From positions 1 to 64,000 of the forward strand of contig JACPHN010000061.1 of assembly GCA_016188575.1 (NCBI GenBank): 64,000 nt of DNA, given 5' to 3'. Within the stretch, counting starts at the first letter, position 1. Every line of letters begins with the position of its first letter. This document shows, one piece after another, positions 47,583 to 57,420 of the stretch. Source of the DNA: Candidatus Schekmanbacteria bacterium. GTDB taxonomy: Bacteria; CSSED10-310; JACPHN01. The notes below the pieces were generated by a model. That model was given only the letters and a program-made list of their open reading frames with translations. It was not told the origin of the DNA and did not search any database. Both the position numbers and the translations under genes were made by a program.

Positions 47583-50075
47583 CTACCTGACGATCACGTT
47601 CAGAATTTTACCGGGGACATGAATGACCTTCGCCACCGCACCCGCCTCCAGGTAGCGCGCAATGTTGGATTGTTGCCGCGCCGCCGCCAGCACAACCTCC
47701 TCGTTTGCTCCCGCCTCGACCTCTACCGTACCGCGCAGCTTGCCGTTGATTTGCACGGCCACGGCGACCGTATTGCGCGCCAGGCAGCGCGCGTCGGGCA
47801 CCGGCCAGGGCTCGCGCGCCAGCACCGAAGCATGCCCCGTTTCGCGCCAGAGGTGCTCGGCAAAATGCGGCGCGAACGGGGACAGCATGCGCATCAGAAT
47901 CTCGACAGCGGAGCGGATGGAGACGGCATTTCGCGCCTTGCGGGCAGGGTCCCCCATGAGCTTGTAGAGCTCGTTGGTGATCTCCATCATGCGCGCGGCG
48001 GCGGTGTTGAAGTGGAAGCGCTCGAGGTCGCGGGTCGCGGACTGCAGCCCGGAGTGCAGCACGTACAGAAGCGCGCTGATTTCCGCGCGGTCCTCCGGAG
48101 CATCGCTCGCCGCCGCACTGTCCGCGGGCACCGCAAACAGATCTTCCACGGACTCCACAAGTCTCTGCACCCGCGCCAGAAACGCAGCGGAGGCGCGAAT
48201 GCCGTCGTCGCTCCAGGGGCCGCCGGCCTGAAAGTCGAATCCAAACAGCATATAGAAGCGGAACACGTCAGCGCCGTGGACTTGCACGAAGACGTCCGGG
48301 TCGACGGTGTTGCCGCGGCTCTTGGACATCTTCTGGCTGTTGGCGCCGAGAATCATGCCTTGGTGGATCAGGCGCTTGAACGGCTCGTGCGGCACGTCGC
48401 ACCCGGCGTCGCGCAGCGCCTTCATCAGAAAGCGCGCGTAGAGCAGGTGCATGGTGGCGTGCTCCTTGCCGCCGACGTAGATGTCGACTGGAGTAACGCG
48501 GCGGATGACGTCCTCATCAAAGGGGCGGTCAGAGAGCTGCGCGCAGGGGTAACGGAGAAAATACCAGGAGGAGCACACGAAGGTGTCCATGGTGTCCGGG
48601 TCGCGCCGCGCTGCCCCGCCACAGCGCGGGCATTCGGTGTTCATGAAGCGCTCGCTGGTCTCCAGCGGGGAGGAGCCATGGGGTCGGAAGGCGACATCTT
48701 CGGGCAGCAGCAGCGGGAGCTGATCGACGCCGAGCGGGACTTCGCCGCATCGCGGGCAGTGAACGATCGGGATGGGCGTGCCCCAATAGCGCTGGCGCGA
48801 GATGAGCCAGTCGCGCAACCGGTAGCTCACGGCGGCGCCGCCGAGCCCGTGCGCGGCGAGCCAGGCGTCGAGCGCTTGCTTGCCGGCCGCTGTTGTCAGC
48901 CCGGAGTACGCGCCCGAGCTCATCATGATCCCCGGGCCGGTGAAACACTCCTGCCCGCGCTCGTCGGGGTCGCGGATGACCTCTACGATCGGCAACCCGA
49001 ACTTGAGGGCAAACGCGTGGTCGCGCTCGTCATGAGCCGGTACCGCCATGATCGCACCATGCCCGTAGCTCGCAAGCACGTAGTCGGCGATCCAGATCGG
49101 GACTTCTTCACCGGTCAATGGGTTGCGCGCATAGGCGCCCGTAAAGACTCCGGTCTTGTCCCGCTGCGTGGCGGTTCTATCGAGCTCGGTGAGCCTTCGG
49201 GTTGCGGCGACGTACGCATCGACGGCGGCGCGCTGCTCCGCTTGGGTGACCTGCGCAACCAGAGGGTGCTCGGGGGCCAACACCATGAAGGTGGCCCCAT
49301 AAATCGTGTCGATACGCGTCGTGTACACCCGCAGCTTGCGCTCCACGCCGCCGGCGCAATAACGGGCGGGGACGGCGAAGTCGACCTCCGTTCCCTCGCT
49401 GCGGCCGATCCAGTTGCGCTGCATTTGTAGCGTCTCTTCCGGCCAATCGAGCTCCTTCATGTCGGCGAGGAGCCGGTCCGCGTAGCGCGTGATCCGGAAG
49501 AACCATTGCACGAGCTCCTTCTGAATCACCGCGGAGTCGCAGCGCTCGCACTCGCCGTCGCTGGTTACCTGCTCGTTGGCAAGCACGGTCTGGCAGGACG
49601 GACACCAGTTGACGGGCGCCTGTGCGCGATAGGCGAGCCCGGCATGGTACAGCTTGAGGAACAGGTACTGGTTCCAGCGATAGTATGCGGGCTCGCAGGT
49701 AGTGACCTTGTGTCCATCGTCGAAGAGGGCACCCATTTCATGGAACTGCCGGTCGGAAATGGCGATGTTCTCGGCGGTGGACTGTTGCGGTGGCACGCCG
49801 GTCTTGATGGCGTAATTTTCGGCGGGCAGGCCGAAGGCGTCGTACCCCATCGGCTGGAAAACCTCCGCGCCCTGCATCCGCTTGAATCTGCAGAACGTGT
49901 CAAAGACGCTGTACTGGAACCAGTGGCCGACGTGTAGGCGGGCGCCGGAAGGATACGGAAACATTACGAGGATGTAGAGCAGGTTGTCTGCATCGAGGTT
50001 GGTCGCGTAGAGGCCGGCGTTTTTCCATAGCTCGCGGGCGGCGGGTTCAGCGGATTTCCAGTCGTAAGGCTTCAT
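47583..50075 (-). CDS. leuS: Leucyl-tRNA synthetase
   Basis: 830 residues; ATG 50075 with AAGGAG 7 nt upstream. Class I synthetase that charges tRNA-Leu. HIGH-type motif: FPYPSGARLHVGHW; KMSKS motif: NSQKMSKSRGNTVDPD. The Cys pairs NWCPSCQTVL...CERCD and HCPRCGEV...ECPRCGGAARRD are the zinc-ribbon elements of bacterial LeuS. The editing domain and C-terminal anticodon-binding region (SPFAPHFAEHLW) are present and the length is normal. It lies divergent from the YjiT-type gene, with its own promoter at 50102-50130. Presumably essential and under no visible special control. Confidence 0.96.
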   Translation of the reverse strand: MKPYDWKSAEPAARELWKNAGLYATNLDADNLLYILVMFPYPSGARLHVGHWFQYSVFDTFCRFKRMQGAEVFQPMGYDAFGLPAENYAIKTGVPPQQSTAENIAISDRQFHEMGALFDDGHKVTTCEPAYYRWNQYLFLKLYHAGLAYRAQAPVNWCPSCQTVLANEQVTSDGECERCDSAVIQKELVQWFFRITRYADRLLADMKELDWPEETLQMQRNWIGRSEGTEVDFAVPARYCAGGVERKLRVYTTRIDTIYGATFMVLAPEHPLVAQVTQAEQRAAVDAYVAATRRLTELDRTATQRDKTGVFTGAYARNPLTGEEVPIWIADYVLASYGHGAIMAVPAHDERDHAFALKFGLPIVEVIRDPDERGQECFTGPGIMMSSGAYSGLTTAAGKQALDAWLAAHGLGGAAVSYRLRDWLISRQRYWGTPIPIVHCPRCGEVPLGVDQLPLLLPEDVAFRPHGSSPLETSERFMNTECPRCGGAARRDPDTMDTFVCSSWYFLRYPCAQLSDRPFDEDVIRRVTPVDIYVGGKEHATMHLLYARFLMKALRDAGCDVPHEPFKRLIHQGMILGANSQKMSKSRGNTVDPDVFVQVHGADVFRFYMLFGFDFQAGGPWSDDGIRASAAFLARVQRLVESVEDLFAVPADSAAASDAPEDRAEISALLYVLHSGLQSATRDLERFHFNTAAARMMEITNELYKLMGDPARKARNAVSIRSAVEILMRMLSPFAPHFAEHLWRETGHASVLAREPWPVPDARCLARNTVAVAVQINGKLRGTVEVEAGANEEVVLAAARQQSNIARYLEAGAVAKVIHVPGKILNVIVR

Positions 50076-50101
50076 GAATACACTCCTTTTCTGGCCGCGA
50101 C

Positions 50102-50130
50102 AGTGTATCGCCGGGGCGAGGCCGACACAA
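50102..50130 (-). promoter_or_regulatory. Probable leuS promoter
   Basis: TTGTGT (50130-50125), 17 bp, TACACT (50107-50102) on the minus strand. Start of transcription would be near 50095, leaving a leader of about 20 nt that carries the AAGGAG site. Both boxes are only partial matches. Confidence 0.4.
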
Positions 50131-50180
50131 CCAGTGCGCGGGGCTTGAGCCCACCGCGGGCTCGCCGCGGTGGTCGGGTG

Positions 50181-50208
50181 TTGCCGAAATCAACTAAACG
50201 GTTAAAAT
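50181..50208 (+). promoter_or_regulatory. Probable promoter of the YjiT-type gene
   Basis: TTGCCG (50181-50186), 16 bp, TAAAAT (50203-50208). Transcription near 50215 would begin after the in-frame ATG at 50207, which argues that the GTG at 50240, preceded by GAGGGA, is the true start. Confidence 0.45.
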
Positions 50209-50239
50209 GGCACTGGATGGTCTACCAATCGAGGGAATT

Positions 50240-53200
50240 GTGAGCGCTGAGCCAGTGGCCTGGTTGACGGGTTTCCTGCAGAGCCGAGCGCTGCGCGCCG
50301 CGGACGGCAGGCCTCTGTACCGCTACGACGTTCGGGACGACGAATACCCGGAGCTCCTTGCCGCCGTGGCCGGCGGGCTCGCCCAGAAAAGACGCGACGA
50401 CGCCGTTGGGGCGCTGCTAGCGCTGGCGGTAGCAGAGTGGTGGCGCCGCGACTACGCCGGTGGCGAGCCGTGCTACTCGCTGCCGCTTGGTTTCTTGTTC
50501 CGCAACGCCTCCGTATCTCGGCATGACTTCGACGTCCTCGCCAGTGCAGGCTTGCGGTTCTGGCGACGGCCCCTACGACCCATCTCTGGCCTCAACGCCG
50601 TTGCCTTCGCCCTTGCCGACGAAGGCGGTTTGCCCGTGGCGTTGCTGTGCCACCAGGTGCCCGCGTGGGACGCCTTCGTGCAGGCTCTGGTCGTGGAGCA
50701 CGAGCTCGTGGGGACGACCTCGGCGTCGCTCCTCCTCGCCGGCCGCGCGGCGCGCTTTCTGGCCCCGTGGTTGCACGGGGTCGTGCTGCTGCGCCAGTTC
50801 GACGCGATGGTAGGGCAGATCCTCGAGCACGGAGCAGCGCTTTTTGCCGCACACGACCCGTCCGCCCTGTCCCTATTGGCCGACCGCCTGTGCCAATCGT
50901 CTCTGCCGTTTCGACCGGAGCGCGAGCAGGACATGGCGCTGGCGCGGGACATCGTGGAGCGCGTTGCCCGCCAGCTCAGGGGCGCCAAGGATTTCATTCG
51001 CGTCGACGCTGAGGTGATGCGCGAGGGCGCCGTCTGTACCATGCACCGGCGGCTGTTCCTGCCCAGAGTGATCCCGACCGCGGCGTTTTGCCAGTGCCTC
51101 GGACGCGAGGCGGGGTCGCTGCCGCTTCATTTCGAGCTGCATCTGGTCGCTCCCGGTCTGCGGCACCGCTATATTGGCAGCGCGGCGCGATCGGAGGGCG
51201 ATGGCAGCCCCGGAGCCGACGCCTATCGCCTCGACCTGTTGGATGACGTGTCCTCGCCGCTGCGGCCGCCCGCCGCACTCGGCGCCATGCAACTCGTCGC
51301 CGTCAGCCGTGGCGCGGAGCTGTCGCGACTCGAACCTGCCGGCGGCCTGGAGCTGAGCGATGCGCCGTGGATCCTGGAGCGCGAACCCGGCGACTTTTAC
51401 CGCGTGCTGGCCGTCGGCAGCGCCCGGTGCCAGGGCTCACAAGTGACCGTTGCCGTTGCCGTGGACGCCAGGATCCAGGAGGACGAAGGGAGCACAGTGG
51501 TGCACGTCGACACGCTGACGGCGTGTGGGCGTCGCATCTACCGGCTTTCGGGTGGCGCCGTCGTCACCACGGCTGACGGCGCCACCTACCGGCTGCGTAC
51601 CGGAATCGAGCGCGAATAGCTTTTCCACTACCACCTCGAAGGGCAGCCCCTCCAACTGCTGCCCGCGGTCGCCGGCGGCCGAACTTTCGTCGGCAGGCCG
51701 CGCCTGTACCGCGTAGGCGCGGACGGCGCCCGCGAGGAGATCGCCGCCGCCGCGCTCCGCTGGCGCTCACTGAGCGGCCCGCAGACGTGGATGCCGCTCC
51801 AGGACGAGTGCGTCGGCGCCGGCATTCTGGAGCATCGGTGGCAGGGGCATACGGGGTTTCGCACGCGCGTGGAGATCATGCCGGAGACGACGACCGTGGC
51901 CATGCTCGTCAGTGGCGACGGCGGACCGCGAGGCGGCGGCGCCGTTCATGCCGGCGCCTACATCTTGGCGGGCAGCGGCGCTCAGGAGGTCGCGCTCGCA
52001 CCCGGGGCCGCAGGAACCTCCGCGACCATCAATCGGCTCGGCGGCAGCGACCGCTTCCACGTCGAGCTGGAGGCCAAGAGCGTTTGCCCTGCCTTCGTGG
52101 TGCTCGCGCTGCGCTGGGCGAACGGCTACGCCATGGGACTGCGCTTGCCGTTTCCGGCGGTCGGCGGCCTGTTCCGCAGCCCCGATGGCGACGTGCTGCC
52201 GTACAGCGCGGCGAGCAGCCTGGCCGCGCTGCCGGGCATGGGCGCCGAGGCCATTGCCGTGGGCGCGGGTCCACCCCCGCGACTGCTTGGACAGCTCTTT
52301 GCCTATGATTCGGGGCGAATGACCGACGACGGGCCGCAACTCGCTGAGAGCCTGGAGCCGGCCGGACAGGGGCGTTTTCAGCTTGACCTTGGGCGCGTCC
52401 AGAAGCGTGTCTCGCTGCTGCTCTCGGTCAGCGACGATGCCAGCGCTGCCGTAGAACTGTGGATCGAGGTCCCCGGCGAGCCGCCTGGCCCGCGAAGAAA
52501 ACTCCTGGTGACGCGCTACGGCGCGGAAATCGTGCAGCGTCCCGACGGTACCTTCGGCATCGAGTCGCGATCCGGAGCCACGCCCTATACCGCCGCAGAT
52601 CTCGAGCATGGTGAGGTGAAGCTCGCCGCCTTCCCGCTTGATCGCCCTGTGGAGCGTACCGAGCTCGCACGACACGGGGAGTCGTGGTCGACGCCTGAGG
52701 AGTGCCTGCCCGCTGGCGAGTGGTTGGTCCAGGGATGGTTCCGAGGCCGGCCGGATTTCCGACCGCTGCGAGTCTCTGTGGCCGCCGGGACCAGGACCGC
52801 GACCGCGGCGGCACCTGATGAGGCGCCGGCGCAGACCGCGGAGGGCAGTGGGGGAGAGGCGCCGCCGCTGTCGCTGGCGGCGACGGGGCTGCTGCGGCCA
52901 GGCAAGGTTCGCCGAGCGCGGCTCGACGACGTCTTGAGGACGATTGCCACCGACGCGACAGCCGGGCAATGGCGCGAGCTCTGGCCCTTGCTCGACGGCG
53001 CCGGGGATCTTTATCCGAGTGCGTTCGATCTGTTCAAGCGCCTCTCACGGACGCCCGAGGCGGCGGCCATGTCCCTGGTTCTCTGTTGTCCGGGGCGGTT
53101 CGAGCGCCTCTGGGACGTCCTCGAGGCGGCGCCACTGTGCTGGGCTGCCGTCCCCGTGCGGACGTGGATGAGCGCTTTGCGGAGAGTTGTCGAAGCCATG

Positions 53201-53764
53201 CAGGCGGAGCTTGTCGTGGCAGAGCTTGACGTCGCCGCTCGTGGCGGCCCCCTGGCGAGCAGCATCGCGACCTTCCTGGAGTGGGCACCGCGACGCCTGG
53301 CGGGTCTGCAAGTCGTGGCCGATCTGGCCCGCCAGGAGCTCCTCGGAGAAAGTCCGGCCAACTCACCGCTGCAAATTGCCAGACATGACTTCGGCCGGCA
53401 AATTCTCCTGCAGCGCCTCGAGGAGTCCAGACAGGAGCTGATCCGCTCACCCGCCCACGACAGCGCCCACTGGCCGACGTGGCGCGGTCTGGAGACGGCG
53501 AGACGTGGGCTCGGCGAGCTTCCGGCGAGCCTGCGCGGCTTGTGGCTGTCGCCTCACGTCGGGTGGCGGAAATCGGTGCTTTGGGCGCCGCAGCTTGCCG
53601 CCATGGCCAGCGCCCTCGGCGCCGACCTGTCGCGGGACACCGTATTCCACATCCATCAGCTTCAAGAGTTCGATCCCTCCTGGTTTGAGACTGCCCACGC
53701 CACAACGCTCGTGCTGGCCACCGCCGCTCTGCTGGAGGAAATGCCGGACCGCCTGCGCGGCTAG
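50240..53764 (+). pseudogene. YjiT/STY4851-family (DruH-like) gene with one internal TAG
   Basis: One reading frame of 1175 codons runs from GTG 50240 to TAG 53764, interrupted only by TAG at 51617-51619 (codon 460); after it the frame continues without any stop (LFHYHLEGQPLQLL...). The N-terminus resembles the STY4851/ECs_5259 (YjiT) family: GRPLYRYDVRDDEYPELL, then LALAVAEWWRRDYAGG. From memory, that family includes the DruH component of type III Druantia anti-phage systems, whose partner is a DUF1998 helicase; none is present here. Either the gene is inactivated by a nonsense mutation, or the amber is read through or suppressed. No other lesion was found in 3.5 kb, so the event is recent. 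The family assignment needs a profile search. Confidence 0.62.
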
Positions 53765-53800
53765 GTGGACGACGCATGCGTCACCTCTACCCGCTGCACC

Positions 53801-54574
53801 ATGGCCCCCGCTGACCCCGAGAGACGCGCCGCACCGCGCCGCCTGGAGCCCGGCAGGGTGGATGTGTGGCTGCTCGCGCCCGACGCTCCCGCCGCGGCCG
53901 ACGCGCGGATGCTGAGCTACTGCGAACGGCTTCTCAGCAGCGACGAAAGAGACCGGCGCGACCGCTTCCATTTCCAGCGACACCGCCACCAATTTCTTGT
54001 GTCACACGCGCTCGTCCGCACTACCCTCTCGCGATACTCGCACGTTGAACCGGAACGCTGGGAATTTTCCACGAACGCGCACGGTCGGCCGGAGATCGCC
54101 GTCCCCTGCCAGAGCCCCCCGCTGCGCTTCAATCTTTCGCACACCGACGGGCTCATCGCCTGCGCCGTGGCGTTGGCCGTCGACGTCGGCGTCGACGTCG
54201 AGGACGCAACGCGGTCGACCGCGGTCGCGGCCATCGCGCGCCGCTCGTTCTCGCCCGCCGAGGTGAACGCCCTCGAGGCGCTTCCCGGCGCTCGCCAAAC
54301 CGACCGCTTTTTCTCACTGTGGACGCTCAAGGAAGCCTACATCAAGGCTCGCGGTCTGGGTCTGGCGCTGCCGCTGGACGCGTTCACGATGCTGGTGGAC
54401 CGGGGAGATGCACCATCGATTCAATTTTCGGCGGCGATTGCGGATGATCCCGGCGCGTGGGGATTTCACGCCAGCGCCCCTACGGCACGCCATCGCCTCG
54501 CCGTTGCCGTGCGCTCCGAAGGCCTCCCGGCGTGTTTTGAGGTGCGCTGGCTGGCGTCGCTCGGCGAGACGTGA
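53801..54574 (+). CDS. 4'-phosphopantetheinyl transferase, Sfp type
   Basis: About 257 residues from ATG 53801; a GTG at 53765, directly after the preceding stop, would add 12. It transfers phosphopantetheine from CoA to a serine of carrier proteins. Signature motifs are present: VGVDVED (magnesium site), then FFSLWTLKEAYIKARG with the catalytic Glu and Lys. RFNLSHTDG is the third typical motif. The length fits the two-domain, broad-specificity Sfp class rather than AcpS, so a polyketide, nonribosomal peptide or fatty-acid system elsewhere is expected; no carrier protein is encoded here. It lies downstream of the YjiT-type gene on the same strand, perhaps by chance. Confidence 0.9.
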   Translation: MAPADPERRAAPRRLEPGRVDVWLLAPDAPAAADARMLSYCERLLSSDERDRRDRFHFQRHRHQFLVSHALVRTTLSRYSHVEPERWEFSTNAHGRPEIAVPCQSPPLRFNLSHTDGLIACAVALAVDVGVDVEDATRSTAVAAIARRSFSPAEVNALEALPGARQTDRFFSLWTLKEAYIKARGLGLALPLDAFTMLVDRGDAPSIQFSAAIADDPGAWGFHASAPTARHRLAVAVRSEGLPACFEVRWLASLGET

Positions 54575-54612
54575 CGTGGCTGGAATCGGGTCGCCTGTTT
54601 TCCCCTGAATTC

Positions 54613-54660
54613 GACTGCAAGCTCCGCGGAAAGCGCATCACGAAGACCCCCACCTCACCT
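54613..54660. repeat. Dispersed intergenic repeat, copy D
   Basis: gactgcaagctccgcggaaa followed by a gcgcatcacgaagaccccca block and cctcacct, nearly the same as the minus strand of 6349-6399. It sits in the 279-bp gap between convergent genes; the rest of the gap (54661-54853) is a G/C-rich tract and a block containing gcaggcggtggattc, which also borders the copy at 6401-6413. Confidence 0.65.
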
Positions 54661-54853
54661 TGCCCGCCAGCGGTGGGGGGGGGCAGGGCGGAGGGCGGAC
54701 AGTGCGGGCTCGCCGCTCTTCCCCTCTCCGGGTCTCTCCCCACTGAGCGGAGGAGGGCTATGGCGCGTTGCCACTGCTTTTCCGGGCGCCTGTGAAGGGC
54801 GGAGGTAGGCCGCTGCCATGGCGGCGCCCAGCAGGCGGTGGATTCTCGGTCCC

Positions 54854-55834
54854 CTATGCGTGCTCGTCACGGCCCACGCCAGCTTCGCGAAACGCCGTGC
54901 TCAGGCCGGCAAACCGGCCGCGCATCACCGCGATCGCCTCGGGGTTGTCGTCGATCAGCACGACGCCGCGCCCGAGCCGCGCGCCCGCCTCGCCAAACGT
55001 CCCGCTGCCGGCAAAAAAATCGAGCAGACGGTCCCCTGGTCGCGAGTGGACCCGGACAATCCGCGACAGCACTCCGAGCGGCTTCTGCGTCGGGTATCCG
55101 GTCCGTTCCTTGCCAGTGGGGCTGACGATCGTGTGCCACCAGGTGTCGGTCGGCGTCTTGCCGCGTGCCGCCTTTTCCGCGCCCACCAACGCCGGCGCCA
55201 GGTACGGGATGCGATCGATCTGCTCGTAGTTGAAACAGTACGCCCCAGGGTCCTTTGCATACCACAGGATATTGTCGTGCTTGGGCGACCACCGTTTCGT
55301 GGCCCGCGCCCCGTAGTCGTAGGCCCAGATGATCTCGTTGATGAAGCTGTCGCGCCCGAAGATGCCGTCGAGCATTACCTTGGCGTAGTGGACCTCGTGG
55401 TAGTCGAGGTGCAGGAAGAGGCTGCCATGCGAAGCGAGCAAGCGGTGAGCCTGTTCCAGCCGCGGCTCGAGGAAGCGCAGGTAGTCGTCGAAGCGGTCTG
55501 CGAACGCGCTGGAACCGAGCACGGTGGTTCGGTACGTCCGCCCCTGGAAGCCGACGCGATCGCCGTCCTCGGCGCGCTCCGTGCGGATGCGGGTGCGCGC
55601 TTGCGTGTGTCCGGTGTTGAACGGCGGGTCGATGTAAATCAGATCGAAGGAGGCATCGGCGAAGGTGGCGAGGATCGGCAGGTTGTCGCCGTGAAAGATC
55701 TCGATTTGCGGCGTATGTGCGTTTGGCGTCGGTGGTGATGCGGGCTCGGCGGCGGCTGCTTGGGGGGCCGCGGGCAGGGCGGATGGCGGAAGCGGAAAGA
55801 GGGAGCGCTGGCCGGCTGGCGGGCGGCGGATCAT
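54854..55834 (-). CDS. Orphan beta-class DNA adenine/cytosine-N4 methyltransferase
   Basis: About 326 residues; the ATG at 55834 shares a base with the stop of the upstream gene (TGATG). The catalytic motif IDPPFNTG precedes the SAM motif DFFAGSGTFGEAG, the order of beta-class N6-adenine or N4-cytosine enzymes. DNILWYAKD, YPTQKPLGVL and VVLIDDNPEAI are also characteristic. The first 50 residues are Pro/Ala-rich and probably disordered. There is no endonuclease gene next to it, so it is an orphan enzyme, either regulatory or protective. Translation is coupled to a membrane glycosyltransferase, an odd partner. A long in-frame extension to 55933 lies inside the glycosyltransferase gene and is rejected. 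Confidence 0.88.
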   Translation of the reverse strand: MIRRPPAGQRSLFPLPPSALPAAPQAAAAEPASPPTPNAHTPQIEIFHGDNLPILATFADASFDLIYIDPPFNTGHTQARTRIRTERAEDGDRVGFQGRTYRTTVLGSSAFADRFDDYLRFLEPRLEQAHRLLASHGSLFLHLDYHEVHYAKVMLDGIFGRDSFINEIIWAYDYGARATKRWSPKHDNILWYAKDPGAYCFNYEQIDRIPYLAPALVGAEKAARGKTPTDTWWHTIVSPTGKERTGYPTQKPLGVLSRIVRVHSRPGDRLLDFFAGSGTFGEAGARLGRGVVLIDDNPEAIAVMRGRFAGLSTAFREAGVGRDEHA

Positions 55835-57420
55835 CAGTTGTACGCCTGCAGCCGCGGCCACGCGTCGCGGAGGCTCAGCCGCGGGCGGCGCGCGACGGAC
55901 ACATCCAACCCGCGCTCGTAGGGCATCGACCACGGCGAGTCAGTTTGCCCGACGATCGTGATGTCCGAAAAAAATTCCGCGTTGTCGTGTCGGTCCCCGC
56001 CGATGATGATGACCACGTCCCACTCCGGGACCTCGCGCCCCCACAGCCAATAGCTATTGTGGCCGCTTAGCGCCGCCGGCAGCCCAAGTCGCTTGCCAAG
56101 AACGTCCACTGCTCCGGCCTCGCCGTAGTTCTGCGCAAAGACGCGGCAGGTCGCCTTTTCCTTGGGATTCAGCAGCGCGTACGCGTGTGCGACCAGCTCT
56201 ACCATCTCTTCCCAGCCGAACATGTCCGCGTAATGCTGCGGCAGCGGGCCCATGTGATGGCGTTCCTCGGTGTGCGGGCGAAAGCCGAGCGAGGCCTGAT
56301 AGCGAACGAAGGAGTCGACCGGCAGCAGCGGCAACGCCAGAGGCGCGAGCGCGGCGCCAAAGCCAATGGTCGCGCCGATGACTGCGACGCGCGCCTGGCG
56401 AAGATGGCGCGAGCGGGATGGTCGTGCGAGCGCCACGCCGCCCAGCGCGAGCAGCATGGGGTAGGCCGGAGCCAGGTACGACGCCCGACTGTGGCCGCTC
56501 ACGACGAGCAGGCTGAAGACGGCTGCATAGACCAGCGCGAGAACGCGGCCGGGCCCGGCCGCCCGCGCAAACAGGCCAAAGGCGAGACCCGCGACCCAGA
56601 TCGGCGCGGCGCCGGGATTCATGCTCAATACCTGGTCGCGCACAAACTCGAGCGGCGTGACTGCCGCCATCTTGTACGCGGTCGCGTTGCGCATGAAGTC
56701 CAGCGTCGGCCAACCGTGCCGCACTTGCCAGACCACGTACGGCGAGAAGATCGCCATCGCCAGCCCCGCGGCAATCCAGGGACCGGGCCCGCGGAGGTGC
56801 CGCCGATGCCGCGTCAGCACCATGCCTGCGGCCAGACCGCCCACAAACCACAGCATACTGATCTTGTTCAGCAGGCCGCACCCGATGACGATTCCCAGGG
56901 TCGCCCAGTCCCGGATTCGCTCCCGTTCAATCGCCGCAAGCGCAATCAGCGCTGCGGCAGTCCACGCCAGCAGATCGAGAGCATTCATCGAGTAGTAGCG
57001 GGCCGTTCCCAGAAAGACCGGGGAGAGCAACGCCGCCAGCGCCGCGAGCCCTTGCGCGAAGCGGCCACCACCAAGTCGCTGGGCGAGCAACCCGGTGCCG
57101 TAGATCACCGCCACACCAGCGGCTATCGGCACCAGTCGCACCGCGAGCAAAGAGTCCCCGAGCACCGCCCGAACGACCGCCAGGACGGCAATGGACAGGG
57201 GGGGGTGATCCACGTATCCCCAGTCGAGATGGCCGGTGCTCGCGAGATAGTAAAGCTCGTCCCGAAAGTAGCCGTAGCGCTGGCTCGCTAGCAGGTGCAC
57301 AACGAGCTTGATGGCTGCGAATGCTGAAAGCAGCCCCCATGCCGGTGGGATGCGCCCCGCGTCTGCCTGCTCGGCCGCCAGCGGCGCGTCCGCGGCGCCA
57401 CTCGCCGCCGCGGTGCTCAC
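55834..57420 (-). CDS. GT39/ArnT-type membrane glycosyltransferase
   Basis: 528 residues from GTG 57420, which overlaps the preceding stop (GTGA). The N-terminal loop GYFRDELYYLASTGHLDWGYVDHPP is the catalytic Asp-Glu region of the PMT/ArnT family, which transfers sugars from polyprenyl-phosphate donors in the periplasm. About 10 to 12 hydrophobic helices follow (for example GRFAQGLAALAALLSPVFLG and LGIVIGCGLLNKISMLWFVGG). The C-terminal 120 residues are soluble and contain a possible partner domain (VEWDVVIIIGGDRHDNAEF-like text). Acceptor (lipid A, cell wall or protein) is unknown. Part of the long minus-strand operon. Confidence 0.87.
   Translation of the reverse strand: MSTAAASGAADAPLAAEQADAGRIPPAWGLLSAFAAIKLVVHLLASQRYGYFRDELYYLASTGHLDWGYVDHPPLSIAVLAVVRAVLGDSLLAVRLVPIAAGVAVIYGTGLLAQRLGGGRFAQGLAALAALLSPVFLGTARYYSMNALDLLAWTAAALIALAAIERERIRDWATLGIVIGCGLLNKISMLWFVGGLAAGMVLTRHRRHLRGPGPWIAAGLAMAIFSPYVVWQVRHGWPTLDFMRNATAYKMAAVTPLEFVRDQVLSMNPGAAPIWVAGLAFGLFARAAGPGRVLALVYAAVFSLLVVSGHSRASYLAPAYPMLLALGGVALARPSRSRHLRQARVAVIGATIGFGAALAPLALPLLPVDSFVRYQASLGFRPHTEERHHMGPLPQHYADMFGWEEMVELVAHAYALLNPKEKATCRVFAQNYGEAGAVDVLGKRLGLPAALSGHNSYWLWGREVPEWDVVIIIGGDRHDNAEFFSDITIVGQTDSPWSMPYERGLDVSVARRPRLSLRDAWPRLQAYN

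Noticed and set aside
50207-50239. ATG 50207 as the start of the YjiT-type gene
   Set aside because: It overlaps the probable -10 box and lacks a ribosome site; GTG 50240 has GAGGGA.
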